Part shown: positions 44,859 to 56,038 of the stretch, in pieces | Position numbering within the stretch: the first letter of the stretch is position 1 | Layout: the number at the start of each line of letters is the position of its first letter | Assembly: GCA_014529385.2 (NCBI GenBank) | Contig: CM043959.1 | Coordinates: 64,059,753 to 64,123,752 of the forward strand | Source of the DNA: Adiantum capillus-veneris | Lineage: Eukaryota; Streptophyta; Polypodiopsida; Polypodiales; Pteridaceae | Length of the DNA: 64,000 bases | Direction: 5' to 3' | Notes under the pieces: generated by a model | What the model saw: only the letters and a program-made list of their open reading frames with translations | Database searches by the model: none | Told to the model about the DNA's origin: nothing | Made by a program: the position numbers and the translations under genes

Positions 44859-46130
44859 ATGCTTCAGTTTTTGACTGAAGGTGTGGTACCTAAAGCAATG
44901 ACTAATGATCAAAGAAAGAGATTAGTAGTAAGAAGCAAACCTTGTATAGTTTTTTCAGTGGTTTTGTACAAAAGAGGAACTGATCAAGTGATCAGGAGAT
45001 GTGTCCCTCAGTTTGAACAAAGAGCAATAGTATTGGTAGAAGCTCATGCAGGTAATTCAAGAGGAAATTTTTTAGGAGATATTACTGCAAGAGTAATATT
45101 TCAAGCAAGATGTTTGTGGCCAATTGTTATAAAGGATGCATAGGAATGTAATAACTAAGAATTGTTTGTTATGTCCGAGATGGGGAAGGCCATTCAATGT
45201 AGACAGGATGCTCTTGCAACCTATACTACCTTTGGAACCATTTCAAAAGTGGGGATTAGGTTTTGTTGGTCCCATCAAGCCACCTACAAGGTTTACACAG
45301 AACAGGTACATCTTGGTTGCAACTGATTATTGCACAAAATGGGTAGAAGCTCTGACTTTGAGAGATAACACAGCAAGGAGCGTGGAATTTTTTTTGTATA
45401 AAAATATTATGACGAGGTCTGGATGCCCTATTGAGTTGATTTACAATCAGGAATGACATTTCATTAACAAAGTGATTAGTAAACTAATTGAACTGCATAT
45501 AATCCTGCATAAGAAATCAAATGTGTACTATCCTCAGGAAAATGGAGAAGCAAAAAGTACTAATAAGATTTTGATTAGGATAATCAAGAAATTGGTCAGA
45601 GTCAGAACAAGACAGATTGGGATGAGAAGTTGGATTCAGCACTTTGGGCTTTTAGGACAACATTTAAAGTGACAACATGCATGACACCATTCAAGCAGGT
45701 GTATGGATTGGAAGCAGTAGTTCCTATGGAATTTTTAGTACCAAATTTAAGGGTTGCAATTCAAAAAAACTTTTCTCCTAAAGAGTCAGTAAATTGCAAA
45801 AAGGAAGCATTATCAAAAACTAGAGGAGGATAGAATTCAGAGCATGTATATTGCAGAGGTTATCAACAAAGAAGGAAAGCTTGGATCAACAGGAACATAA
45901 AGTTCAAAATATTCTCTGCAGGAGATTGGGTGATGGTTTACAATAGCAATCTGTGACATAGACCTAGAAGATTGAAACTAATGTTTGTAGGTCCCTTTCA
46001 GATAGTAAGGCCTTTGGGACCTAATACGTTTGTTTTGGCCGATCAATTGAGGCACGTAATTGCCAAACCAGTCAATAGTTTTCAACGACTGAAGCCATTT
46101 TTTGGAGAAATAATAGGGACTCAAGTGGAG
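44859..46130 (+). pseudogene. Integrase of element D with two catalytic Asp mutated
   Basis: The N-terminal region reads 'QVIRRCVPQFEQRAIVLVEA' (the His pair is partly altered) with 'NCLLCPRWGR' near 45160. The core reads 'WGLGFVGPI', where the first catalytic Asp is now Gly (codon GGT, 45259-45261), and 'IELIYNQE' then TGA, where 'DQG' is expected, so the second Asp is Asn. 'YYPQENGEAKSTNKIL' keeps a Glu near the third position. The C-terminal part has 'GPFQIVRPLGPNTFVLAD' and 'NSFQRLKPFF', a GPY/F-like module without a chromodomain. It is inactive by several independent changes. Confidence 0.9.
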
Positions 46131-47355
46131 CATAAGTACAAGGATGATCCTGGGATAGTGACAGCATATTCATGTGACCTGGTTGATGAAGTGACTATTA
46201 GCAAGTGCGCTACGAACTCCCTCCTCTATGTTTTTCTGTTATGCTACGTTCTCCACAGTGCTATAGTATGTTGACCCTTCGTAATATGTTTGGGGAAGGG
46301 AGCAGGGTTCAACTCACACTGCTGGGAGGATGAAGAATCCTTTGTCATGCTAAGGCCTCTGTGTAAAGCCAGGTACCAACGGGCCATCATCCCTGACTCA
46401 AGTTGTAAAGACAAACTCGAGATGTTGACACCTCTCAAAGTTTTGGCAATCTCCAAGGAGGAACCAACACAAGAGTTATTTTTTTTAAGATTTCAAGTAT
46501 GATTTGGTAGCTAATGATGACAATGTGCCATGACTGAGGAGCATAGGTCCATCGGATTCTACAAGATTACCATGGGTGAGCTGGAGGCAAAATCAGATGA
46601 CCATGGTCTACTTGAAATATTTGTAGGCAAATGATGGTCATATTTTTGCTCAGGGTTACATTACTGAAACACTGATTGCCCAAGTGTTTGTTGTGCCTAC
46701 TAGTGAAGACAATCAGTAAAGCCACGGAGAAGTATATGGAAAAAGCCTTTGGTCCATCTCAGGGTGACATATGTTATACCAGCTATTAGGCATGAACAAT
46801 CAGGGCAGATTGTAGTAGGTCAGATGTCTTATTGAAAGGGTGTCTTTGTTGGTCAAATCAGAGTACATTAGTAGGGAAAAGTATGCTATACTGATGGAAA
46901 ATTAAGGTGGTAGACAAATTGGATGGGCCAATATCCTTCTATGACAAAATCAAATTTGAGATTTGCACCAAGGAGAAGAGAAAGAATAAATCTACAAAAG
47001 TTGGGCCATATTTGGCAGCAGCTTTTCAGTATGTGAACAACAACAGAATTTTGCAGGGGAACATTTTTCCAGGGTCAAGAGAATTAATTGAAGATTCATG
47101 ATCTGCACAAAGGAAGGAAAAAAACAAAAGTTGCATCAACAACAAAAAAGCTTGCACATGACAAAGGATGTGCAAAATTTGGTTTCTACAATATATTCAG
47201 TGAAGGAGTCTTTGGAAGCAGTGAAGGTGAATCTAGACAAAGAATTTGGGGAATTGTTTCCTAAATTTGGGATGGAAACAACTGAAAAGGCGGCAGGACC
47301 TTTGTCGGCAAAGGCATGCACGGATTTCATTGACGTGAACACGATCGTGTCATAA
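46131..47355 (+). pseudogene. Unidentified coding remnants after integrase of element D
   Basis: Open pieces continue beyond integrase: 46290-46500, then 46907-47099 ('DKLDGPISFYDKIKFEICTK', 'VGPYLAAAFQYVNNN') and 47098-47353 ('NLVSTIYSVKESLEAVKVNL', 'EFGELFPKFG'). The protein-like composition and shared orientation suggest an extra ORF of the element or an adjacent captured gene. I recognise no domain, and the reading frame is broken. Confidence 0.4.
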
Positions 47356-48544
47356 CATTAATAACTCTAGTAATTACACAAAAAAAACACGTGCTCTTGT
47401 TAATTGATAACATGACTTTGATGATGACTTGCAAAAACCCCTAGAGCCAGTTAGCTCGCTGAGTAAAAGAATATTCCTTGCGGGGCCCGTTGAGTTTTTT
47501 TATTTTCCCGACGGGCCCATCGGGAAAAAGTCAATGCCTGACGGGCCCGTCGGGTGGAAAAAAATCTAGCGAGTGTAATTATATGAAGTAAGCAGCATTC
47601 TTACCATTGTGCTTTAACTAGGAAAATCTCTGGGGAATGTATCCGAGTGCCGAGTATTTTCATTTCCTTGTGAATTGACATAAAGTTACAGAGTCAAAGG
47701 TACTTTTTTTGGGGATGAACGTGATTCTTAATTCAATAACCACTTCTAAAAATATTTAATTCCTTTACCGAACATAAAGTTACAAAACCAAAACAACAAT
47801 AAACTGGAGAGTCATGCTCATTGCGACAAAGCCATTGATCCAAATGAGGGATGTAATTGGTTTTAGAAGATGAACATATGAAAATGACGAGTCGATAGTT
47901 AAGGGTTGGATGTCCTGTACTTGTCTACTGGGCATATAAAGATCCTTGAAGTCTTGCATTTTTCACCATCGTAGATTTGAGTTGATATACATTGTCACTG
48001 CACAATATAAGATCTATAATCCTTAATTAGATGAAAATAGCTTTTATATATTGAATTGGTTGCATAAGGGGCTATAATCCTTGACTAGGTACAAGTAGTC
48101 CTCAATTGTGTGTGACCAATCATAGATTTTATTATGTATTATGAGATGACCAATCATAGATTTTATTGCTTTTGTGTATTCTTTGCAAACAATTGACATC
48201 GTTTAGTTTAGGGGTTGATTATTCTTTGTAGCATTTGAAATTAGATGTTTCTTTTTTTTTCAAATCAAAGAGGACATATAAATAATCATCATAATAATAA
48301 ATGCATTTATGAATTCAAATTGTTATATCTTTTATGCTGTGCAGAGAGTGCATTGCAATGTATATGTTTGCTCACAACATAGGTGATCGATATGTGGATT
48401 GACTAGCGTGCATTGCAAATCTCATATCACGAAGATCTGATTACTTTCTTAGTAAATGGAAAATTTAATATATATTGAAAGGAGGAAAAATGTTTTAAAA
48501 ATTGAACATCTAGTTGTTTTGTCTTCGGTTTTAATTTAAAATCA
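47356..48544. other. AT-rich stretch without a recognised gene
   Basis: Apart from the GGGCCC palindrome cluster at 47480-47554 I see no structured feature. A segment at 48371-48400 ('GCTCACAACATAGGTGATCG') resembles the start of the BED-finger fragment at 48618, so part of it is duplicated. Confidence 0.5.
47480..47554. repeat. Cluster of GGGCCC-centred palindromes
   Basis: Three related GC-rich inverted motifs stand in AT-rich DNA: CGGGGCCCGTTG (47480-47492), CCCGACGGGCCCATCGGG (47507-47524) and CTGACGGGCCCGTCGGG (47538-47554). Each centres on GGGCCC and could form a stem. Confidence 0.8.
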
Positions 48545-48936
48545 ATGGAGCAAAATGTCGGCACAACTGGTATGAAGAAGCCAACGAATAAAAAAGCTCC
48601 TCACAAAGAGTGGGATTATGCTCACAACATATGCGATCGATATATGGAGTGGCAATGTAAATTTTGCTTCACAACAAAATCAGGCAGTGCACCACGTATT
48701 AGGGATCATTTTCTGGGTAGCGTTAAAAAGAGCTGTAAGAAATGTGAAATTCTCAGGCAACTGCAATTGCAAAGCATTTGAGAGAAGAGCTCACCAAAAC
48801 AGGTGGTAAGCAGCCAAATATGACTCTGCTGATCCTATGGTGACAGCAACTAACCTTGGAGAACAACCTGCACCAGGGAGAAAATGTCCAGCAGCGTTCC
48901 TATTAAGCGTCACAATGAAAGTGACTTGGTCAAATG
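48545..48936 (+). pseudogene. BED zinc-finger fragment of a hAT-type transposase
   Basis: A 78-codon open frame starts 'MEQNVGTTGMKKPTNKKAPH' and contains 'MEWQCKFCFTTKSGSAPRIRDHFLGSVKKSCKKC' (in pieces): CX2C, an Arg-rich turn, His, then Cys, as in BED fingers at the N-terminus of plant hAT transposases. After a stop the next frame continues 'KHLREELTKTGGKQP'. The fragment ends where the E array begins. The catalytic hAT domain is absent. Confidence 0.7.
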
Positions 48937-50559
48937 CCATAGTGAGCTAACTCACCTTATCAAATCACTCATAATTTCCATAGTGAGCTAACTCACCTTA
49001 TCAAATCACTCAAACATTATGGTTATCCTCACCCTTTCACTGTACATAGGCGTGTGTGAGTTAGAGAATTTTTTCCATATCTCCTTAAAACCCTCACTTA
49101 GCTAGTCACTGGGTTAGTTAAGCTAAAAAAAAAACAAAAATATATATATATATATATATTATGGTCCATTTCTGTGTAAATATTGCATTGTATATAGGGC
49201 CTAAATATAAGGAATTTTCATAATTATTTTGGTATTTATTTATATATTTCTACCTAGGTGTGGGTTATTTGCCTATGTATGCTATGTACATTGACTCACC
49301 ATTACCACAATTTTCTTACCATTTTTCATACTCTTTATTCCATATAGAAATATCTTCACACAAGCTTCTCTTATTTTTGGTGTGAATCCACTCCAAGAAA
49401 AAACTTCAAAAATACCTTTCACCATCAGTCATTGCCTTTCACTAAATTCCTATTTCCTAAAGGTATTTCTTCTTATCTCTTGTAAGTACATATACTTCAA
49501 TAAAAACAAATGAGGGTCCCCTAATTTGATTCCTTATATTTTTATATATTAAGTTTTTATATATTTATAGCCCACACTATTCTAGATTGCATAAATTGTT
49601 TATATATACTAGCCTGTTTTTTTTCATCATATCCCTATATTATATTTATGCATAATCCACAACCATGCATATTTTCAAACCTCTAAGAATCAATTAGGTC
49701 ATGCTCTCATGCAAGGAGGGGCTCACATTTGGAGCCCTATGCAAATTCAACAAAAGGGGGGCCCCTGAAGACTTTTTTGTGAAGAAAAGTAGGCATTTTG
49801 GTGGGATTTTTTATATCCATCTCCACTCCAAATTTGAAGTGGTGGAGAAAAGAGAAAATGTAGACCAAGAACTGAATAATCACCTCAAACATTTTCGTGA
49901 TTTTTGGAGCAATCACCAGTGAGCTAGGATTTTTTAAGTGGACCCCTGTCCACTTTTCTCACAAGCAGCCCATAGTCTTCTCTCACCTCTTTCCACACTT
50001 CTACACACACACACACACACTGATTCCTCTCAATCTCTCACTAAAACCTTCACCTTCCATGGTTTCTCTCACCTTCTTCACCATTAACCTCCCCTCTTAC
50101 TTCCATAGCTCTCATATGAGCTCTACATGTACATACACCATCTCTATGCCTCTCTCTATTACTTCCAAAGTACAATTTCATCTTACCCCTTGTCTATATA
50201 CATAAAATTTAGCATGTAAACCATGATTAACCTATGCAAATTGAGAAATATCATCAACCGAATTGCCATTTTCATCGCGGTAATCAACCTTGACAGTGGT
50301 GGCATAAGAAAGAGAAGAAGAAGATGATCGATAGTCATTTTGGGAACCTACACAAGTAAGTACTTCTTCAAGCTTCACCATCACAATGATTTCCTCACTT
50401 CATTCAGCCATCTTACTTCAACCATCCATCTCATTCTACCCATTGTAAATATATCATTAACTTCTAGTGATTACTAACAATAACCACTAACATACTAACA
50501 CAAAAAATAGCCATTGACCTAACCATAAAAGACACATCACCTCAATACATGTGCATAGT

Positions 50560-50561
<2 letters not shown>

Positions 50562-50605
<44 letters not shown>
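50562..50605 (+). repeat. (CT)n microsatellite in LTR-1
   Basis: About 22 CT units ending in a C run. The partner in LTR-2 (55782-55847) is about 11 units longer. Confidence 0.98.
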
Positions 50606-50606
<1 letters not shown>

Positions 50607-50788
50607 CCCTTACTTAAAACTCTACTTTTTCCTTATCTACCATCAATAATTCTCTCTTTTGAGCCCACATCCATGACTAAAGCAGACAAACAAAACCCTA
50701 ATGTTTTGATATTAAAAAATAATAATAATCCTGATTTGTTAGCTTGTAAATTAGGATCTCCAAATAATCTTAATGAGGGTCTCCAACC

Positions 50789-50796
50789 TATAAATA
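50789..50796 (+). promoter_or_regulatory. TATA box in E LTR-1
   Basis: TATAAATA followed by GGCC, about 1.85 kb into the LTR; repeated at 56031-56038 in LTR-2. It implies a long U3 and about 0.8 kb for R plus U5. Confidence 0.65.
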
Positions 50797-51626
50797 GGCC
50801 TTTTTCCTTCTTGTAAAACAACTTGCAATATCTCACACAACACCCCAACACTCTATGCGTGAGGAGAGACTTAGGCGTAGCAGCTATTTGTGAGCTTCAC
50901 TCTTGGTGTGAGAGAAGATTTACAAAATACATATTGCATTGCAAATGAGAGAGCGTGAGTTCAAAATCTCAAAACCACTATTTTATATATTCCTCCATCA
51001 TGAATCAATTGAGGTTTCGTTGATCAAAGGTGTGATTCAACGTTCAAATCTTCTTCCTCCCACTTGTGCGGTACGGTTTAGGGAATTCAAGGTGACTTGT
51101 GTATTTTGAGTTTCTATCGTATGCTCTTGTTTCAGAAAGTGTTTTAGTGTGTTTTTCATTGTTTGCCAATTTTGTGTCCATTGTAAGTGGGTATTGTGGT
51201 GAGGACAGTGTGAGTGTGTTGGCAATGTTTAGCATTCACTAAGCATTGAGTTAGTTTTGTACAAGATCGATGATAGCATCATAACGAACCATCTCCATTT
51301 TCAAGTCACCAATAAGGTATTATGCAAGATCCATTCCTCTCTCTCTTCCCTTTTGTCTAGCTCTCTCTAGCCCATTTTGTGTGTGTCTTGGTGTGAGGTT
51401 TCTTGTGTGTGTTTTGTGGTGCATCTTCTTGGTTGTGATAAAATATCTCTTGCATCCTATTTCACATACCATAACTAAGTGGTGCCCTTATCTTGTTTGG
51501 GTTTGGTTGCGGGTTTGTTGTTGTGTTGTTCTTGTGGTTGTCCCAACCCCAATTGAGTAGCACGGGAGCCTTGAGGTGTGTTTAGAGGTCTCCTCTCTTG
51601 TTGCCCGCCCCGGACCGCCTCAATTT

Positions 51627-51644
51627 TGGTGCTCTCACTGAGGA
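51627..51644 (+). other. Primer-binding site, E copy 1
   Basis: TGGTGCTCTCACTGAGGA lies four bases after LTR-1. It is similar to but distinct from the PBS of A and C (TGGTGCCCCCATGGAGGA). The tRNA is not assigned. Confidence 0.7.
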
Positions 51645-51934
51645 ATGACTTTGTGCTTATTGTTGTTGTATTGCATGAATGCTTGAATTTTAGCATAATC
51701 AAGTAGATTATATGAATCATGAAAACTTGTATGACCCAGTTTAATTTCAAGGCAACAAAAATTGATCTAGAATATGGTTTGGATTAGCATAACTTAAGAA
51801 AGGAAAAAAAATTTCACATAAGAATCTAGAATTCATGTTGAAAGGCCTTTCAAGACTTTGTGTGGTTAGTTGATGTCATGAGAAAAAATGATTGTTTGGA
51901 ACTAACCTTTGTGTGGTTCTAGCATTTAGAGACT

Positions 51935-52714
51935 ATGACACGCTATACCTTTGAGGATATCCCAATCTTCTTTGGAAATCTAAAAGAAGATGTTGATGAT
52001 TTTCTTGCTGATTTTAGAATGGTTTGCCATATCCTTGGAAAAATGGATGAATTGAAAAAGGAGATTTTCTGTTGCTATGCCTTAGAGGCAATGCTGAGCA
52101 ATGGTTTTGGAGTATGTATTCTTAGATTGGAGATGGATATACCCAAATTTCCAAAGCTTTGAAGACCAAATTCTCTAAAGTTCCAACAACGAAGAAAGCA
52201 TGGGCTTCATTAGGGAGACTTCAACAACATGGTAAAGACTACTATGAATATTTTTTCTCGTCAATGGAGAGGATGTGGATTTAGTTCTACATTTCCAGAT
52301 TATGTAAAAATGGAGCAATTTATTTTGGGTTTGTCTCCTTTCCTAAAGACTAAGGTCACTTGTAGTGGACCCTCTACCTTTGAAGAAGCGGTCACTATTT
52401 CCCGAAGGGAGTTTCACAAGTACTTCTACATCAAAAATGGTTTCCATCATGCTGGAAGAACCGACCATCATGAAAGTGTTTCTATCAAGGAGTCATCTTG
52501 TTTGCCATACTTGTCTCCTTCTACTCCGACAAATGTTGAAGAAGATATTTACATGCCAACTGATTATTCAAGTGCTCAAGTGTGTGGCCAAGATTCAAAT
52601 GTGGCATCTCTTTCTTCTACCTTTATCACAAACATGCAAAAATCAACACAAGATATCTCAAATGGCATTGATGATTCAATAGTGGATACATCCAACCTTT
52701 TGGAGGTCCTGTGA
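51935..52714 (+). pseudogene. gag of E copy 1, frame-broken
   Basis: It starts 'MTRYTFEDIPIFFGNLKEDV' at 51935, aligning with 'GYPLFFGEPGEDAELFLANF' of element C gag. Across frame changes it keeps 'KAWASLGRLQQHGKDYYEY' (compare 'DDYYLYKQEFLRLW' in C) and 'FPDYVKMEQFILGLSPFLKT' (compare 'KERFIAGLFPDLKIKV'). The last part (52229-52714) is open for 161 codons but has no zinc knuckle where C has one. It is probably a gag derivative with no nucleocapsid function, or a decayed one. Confidence 0.75.
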
Positions 52715-52715
52715 G

Positions 52716-53879
52716 TTGAATCCATGTGAGGATAATCTTCAAGAAGTGTTTGAGGATGTTGAAAAGCATTGGTATGACACATGTATGTTAAGCATGGAGG
52801 AACCTATCATGCAAGAAGCCAAAGTTTTCACAAAATCAAAAAGTAATCCATCAACCTTTGAGGTGGTACAATGTGAGAAGTTACAACCTTGCCAAAGGGG
52901 GGGCTCAGAAGGGGATGAAGAGCATGGGAGAGTAGTAAAAAATAAAATCATAAAAGGAAACTATCAGAAGGGTATCATTCTCTCCAATGGTTTTTTAGGG
53001 GGTGGATTTTCATTCATGGGACAATCTCTTAGGCAGAAAATCCAAGCTTTTGAAGCCCCAATCATCTTCACATTGGGTCTCACCTCTTCAAAGTCAGCTT
53101 ATCCTCTCTTCACATATACCTTTCATCGGGGGCACCATACCTTCTTAAGTGGAAGAGGACATGAATACTTGGTGATGAATGGATGTTTCCAAACCTTATT
53201 CATTTGGTTATTTGGTGTATGGAGGTTGCACATTGTGATGCTTCTGGTCTTCATCATAGATGAAAAGCTTGTTGATTGCTATATGGGGATATTTCATCAA
53301 TCAGTACCAAAATCTATTCTCTTCCAATGTGTTGGAAGCAATAGAAACCTTTGTCTATTATCTACTTATGTGGTACATGATTTGCCATATCTTCCAATAG
53401 AAACTGGAAGCATGGATCAAGCTTTCCTAAATCATGAAGGTCATAGAATTTTTGACTTGATGAGCCTATCAATGTTCAATGAATTTTATGAGCTACAATT
53501 CAAATATTTGCTCATACAAGCTCTTGAAGATCGTAGAAGATACATCAACTTTACACAAGAGAAAGAGCAACCAATCTTTTATATCACATTCATAGTGATA
53601 GATGCATCTACTTATGTGGTACACTATTTGCAATATCTTCCAATAGAAACTGGAAGCATGGATCAAGCTTTCCTAAATCATGAAGGTCATAGAATTTTTG
53701 ACTTGATGAGCCTATCAACGTTGAATGAATTTTATGAGCTACAATTCAAATATTTGCTCATACAAGCTCTTGAAGATCGTAGAAGATACATCAACTTTAC
53801 ACAAGAGAAAGAGCAACCAATCTTTTATATCACATTCATAGTGATAGATGCAATGATGGACAGCAATAAGATCTACTAA
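52716..53879 (+). CDS. Unknown ORF of E copy 1 with 82-residue tandem duplication
   Basis: 387 open codons. The frame opens just before 52716 without ATG; the first in-frame ATG is at 52785 (residue 24). An acidic N-terminal third is followed by a Gly/Phe segment, a hydrophobic segment at about residues 159-181 ('LFIWLFGVWRLHIVMLLVFI') that could span a membrane, and two almost identical 82-residue units (residues 216-297 and 298-379; bases 53361-53606 and 53607-53852). Units begin 'STYVVH' and contain 'YLPIETGSMDQAFLNHEGHR' and 'FKYLLIQALEDRRRYINF'. It sits where pol would start or, in some gypsy elements, where an env-like gene lies. I recognise no family. TAA at 53877 truncates it compared with copy 2. 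Confidence 0.65.
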   Translation: MNPCEDNLQEVFEDVEKHWYDTCMLSMEEPIMQEAKVFTKSKSNPSTFEVVQCEKLQPCQRGGSEGDEEHGRVVKNKIIKGNYQKGIILSNGFLGGGFSFMGQSLRQKIQAFEAPIIFTLGLTSSKSAYPLFTYTFHRGHHTFLSGRGHEYLVMNGCFQTLFIWLFGVWRLHIVMLLVFIIDEKLVDCYMGIFHQSVPKSILFQCVGSNRNLCLLSTYVVHDLPYLPIETGSMDQAFLNHEGHRIFDLMSLSMFNEFYELQFKYLLIQALEDRRRYINFTQEKEQPIFYITFIVIDASTYVVHYLQYLPIETGSMDQAFLNHEGHRIFDLMSLSTLNEFYELQFKYLLIQALEDRRRYINFTQEKEQPIFYITFIVIDAMMDSNKIY

Positions 53880-54167
53880 TTTCTTCAATTGAATTCATTA
53901 AGTGATTCCATACCATACATCTCTCTTTGGGAAAGAAATTTCAAGATCTCTGATCATGGGGGATGCTTATGTAAACTTTTTTATTGGAGGAGATTTACCT
54001 AGCCACTTCATTACATCCTGCTATTGGCTTTGAGAACCTTTCATATCACACAAGGTTTTTTAATAATACAACAAAGGTTCTTCAAAGATGAAAGCAGAAA
54101 AAGACAGATGTTACATAATCTACATGTTGTGTGATCGGATAAATGGTACATGAATGTACCATTATCT

Positions 54168-54177
54168 AGGGGGAGGC
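54168..54177 (+). other. Polypurine tract before LTR-2
   Basis: AGGGGGAGGC followed by TAA and the LTR start; the same at 59411-59420 before LTR-3. Confidence 0.75.
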
Positions 54178-55779
54178 TAATAATAGCCGTTTTTTGGATC
54201 TCCATAATTACCGTAGTGAGCTAACTCAACCTATCAAATCACTCAAACATTACAATTATCCTCACCCTTTCACTGTACATAGGCGTGGGTGAGTTTTTTT
54301 TTTTCCATATCTACTTAAAACCCTCACTTAGCTAGTCACTGGGCTAGTTGAGCTAAAAAAATAAAAAAATAAAAAAATATGGCCCATTTCTGTGTAAATA
54401 TTGCATTGTATATAGTGTCTAAATATAAGGAGTTTGCATAATTATTTTGGTATTTATTTAAATATTTCTACCTAGGTGTGCATTATTTGCCCATGTATGC
54501 TATGTACATTGACTCACGATTACCACAATTTTCTTACCATTTTGCATACTCTTTATTTCAAATAAAAATATCTTCACATAAGCTTCTCTTATTTTTTGTG
54601 TGAATCCACTCCAAGGGAAAACTTCAAAAATACCTTTCACCATCAGTCATTGCCTTTCACTAAATTCCTATTTCCTAAAGGTATTTTTTCTTATCTCTTG
54701 TAAATAAATATATTTCAATAAAAACAAATGAGGGTCCCCTCATTTGATTCCTTAGATCTTTATATCTTTATTTTTTATATATTTATAGCCCACACTATTC
54801 TAGATTGCATAAATTGTTTATATATACTAGCCTATATTTTTTCATCATATCCCTATATTATACTTATACATATTCCACAACCATGCATATTTTCAAACCT
54901 CTAATAATCAATTAGGTCATGCTCTCATGCAAGGAGGGGCTCACCTTTGGAGCCATATGCAAATTCAACAAAAGGGGGGCCACTGAAGACTTTTTTGTGA
55001 ATAAAAATAGGCATTTTGGTGGGATTTTTAATATCCATCTCCACTCCGAATTTGAAGCGGTGGACAAAAGAGAAAATGTGGACCGAGAACTGAATAATCA
55101 CCTCAAATATTTTGGTGATTTTTGGAGTAACCACCAGTGAGCTAGAAGTTTTTGAGTGGACCCCAGTCTGCCCACTTTTCTCACAAGTAGCCCATAGTAT
55201 TCTCTCACCTCTTTCCACATTTCTACACACACACACACACTGATTCCTCTCAATCTCTCACTAAAACCTTCACCTTCCATGGTTTCTCTCACCTTCTTCA
55301 CCATTAACCTCCCCTCTTACTTCCATAGCTCTCATATGAGCTCTACATGTACATACACCATCTCTATGCCTCTCTCTATTACTTCCAAAGTACAATTTCA
55401 TCTTACCCCTTGTCTATATACATAAAATTTAGCATGTAAACCATGATTAACCTATGCAAATTGAGAAATATCATCAACCGAATTGTCATTTTCATCGCGG
55501 TAATCAACCTTGACAGTGGTGGCATAAGAAAGAGAAGAAGAAGATGATCGATAGTCATTTTGGGAACCTACACAAGTAAGTACTTCTTCAAGCTTCACCA
55601 TCACAATGATTTCCTCACTTCATTCAGCCATCTTACTTCAACCATCCATCTCATTCTACCCATTGTAAATATATCATTAACTTCTAGTGATTACTAACAA
55701 TAACCACTAACATACTAACACAAAAAATAGCCATTGACCTAACCATAAAAGACACATCACCTCAATACATGTGCATAGT

Positions 55780-55781
<2 letters not shown>

Positions 55782-55847
<66 letters not shown>
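55782..55847 (+). repeat. (CT)n microsatellite in LTR-2
   Basis: About 33 CT units. An expansion or contraction relative to LTR-1 is one of the few differences in this half of the LTR. Confidence 0.98.
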
Positions 55848-55848
<1 letters not shown>

Positions 55849-56030
55849 CCCTTACTTAAAACTCTACTTTTTCCTTATCTACCATCAATAATTCTCTCTT
55901 TTGAGCCCACATCCATGACTAAAGCAGACAAACAAAACCCTAATGTTTTGATATTAAAAAATAATAATAATCCTGATTTGTTAGCTTGTAAATTAGGATC
56001 TCCAAATAATCTTAATGAGGGTCTCCAACC

Positions 56031-56038
56031 TATAAATA
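56031..56038 (+). promoter_or_regulatory. TATA box in E LTR-2
   Basis: TATAAATA in the same context as in LTR-1. Confidence 0.65.

Larger units (their letters stand above)
38219..46280 (+). mobile_element. Element D: degraded full-pol Ty3/gypsy element
   Basis: gag, protease, RT, RNase H and integrase follow in gypsy order on the plus strand, each interrupted. The RT motifs ('CVDYRKLNAATIIDPFPLPF', 'SFLDGFNGYNQIS', 'VFLDDFSVFG') and the absence of a chromodomain after integrase suggest the non-chromovirus Tat/Athila side of gypsy, with moderate confidence. Gag carries a separate inserted element (39187-40525). A possible 5' LTR is at 38219-38595; a 3' LTR was not found, so the right boundary is uncertain and coding-like sequence continues to about 47355. 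Confidence 0.85.
48938..51622 (+). repeat. LTR-1 of the E array
   Basis: It starts inside the LTR near CCATAGTGAGCTAACTCACC, and a duplication of about 43 bp of this start (48938-48980 and 48981-49020) marks the junction with the hAT fragment. It ends CGCCTCA at 51622. The first kilobase is visibly more diverged from LTR-2 than LTR-2 is from LTR-3; after the (CA)n run near 50005-50021 it is almost identical to LTR-2. Confidence 0.9.

Noticed and set aside
50633-51750. Minus-strand frames repeated at 55875-56962
   Set aside because: They repeat only because they lie in LTR-1 and LTR-2; they are LTR sequence antisense to the promoter and leader.
52365-52682. 105-codon frame inside E gag, repeated at 57608-57925
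   Set aside because: Alternative frame of the gag region; the parallel frame carries the motifs shared with element C.
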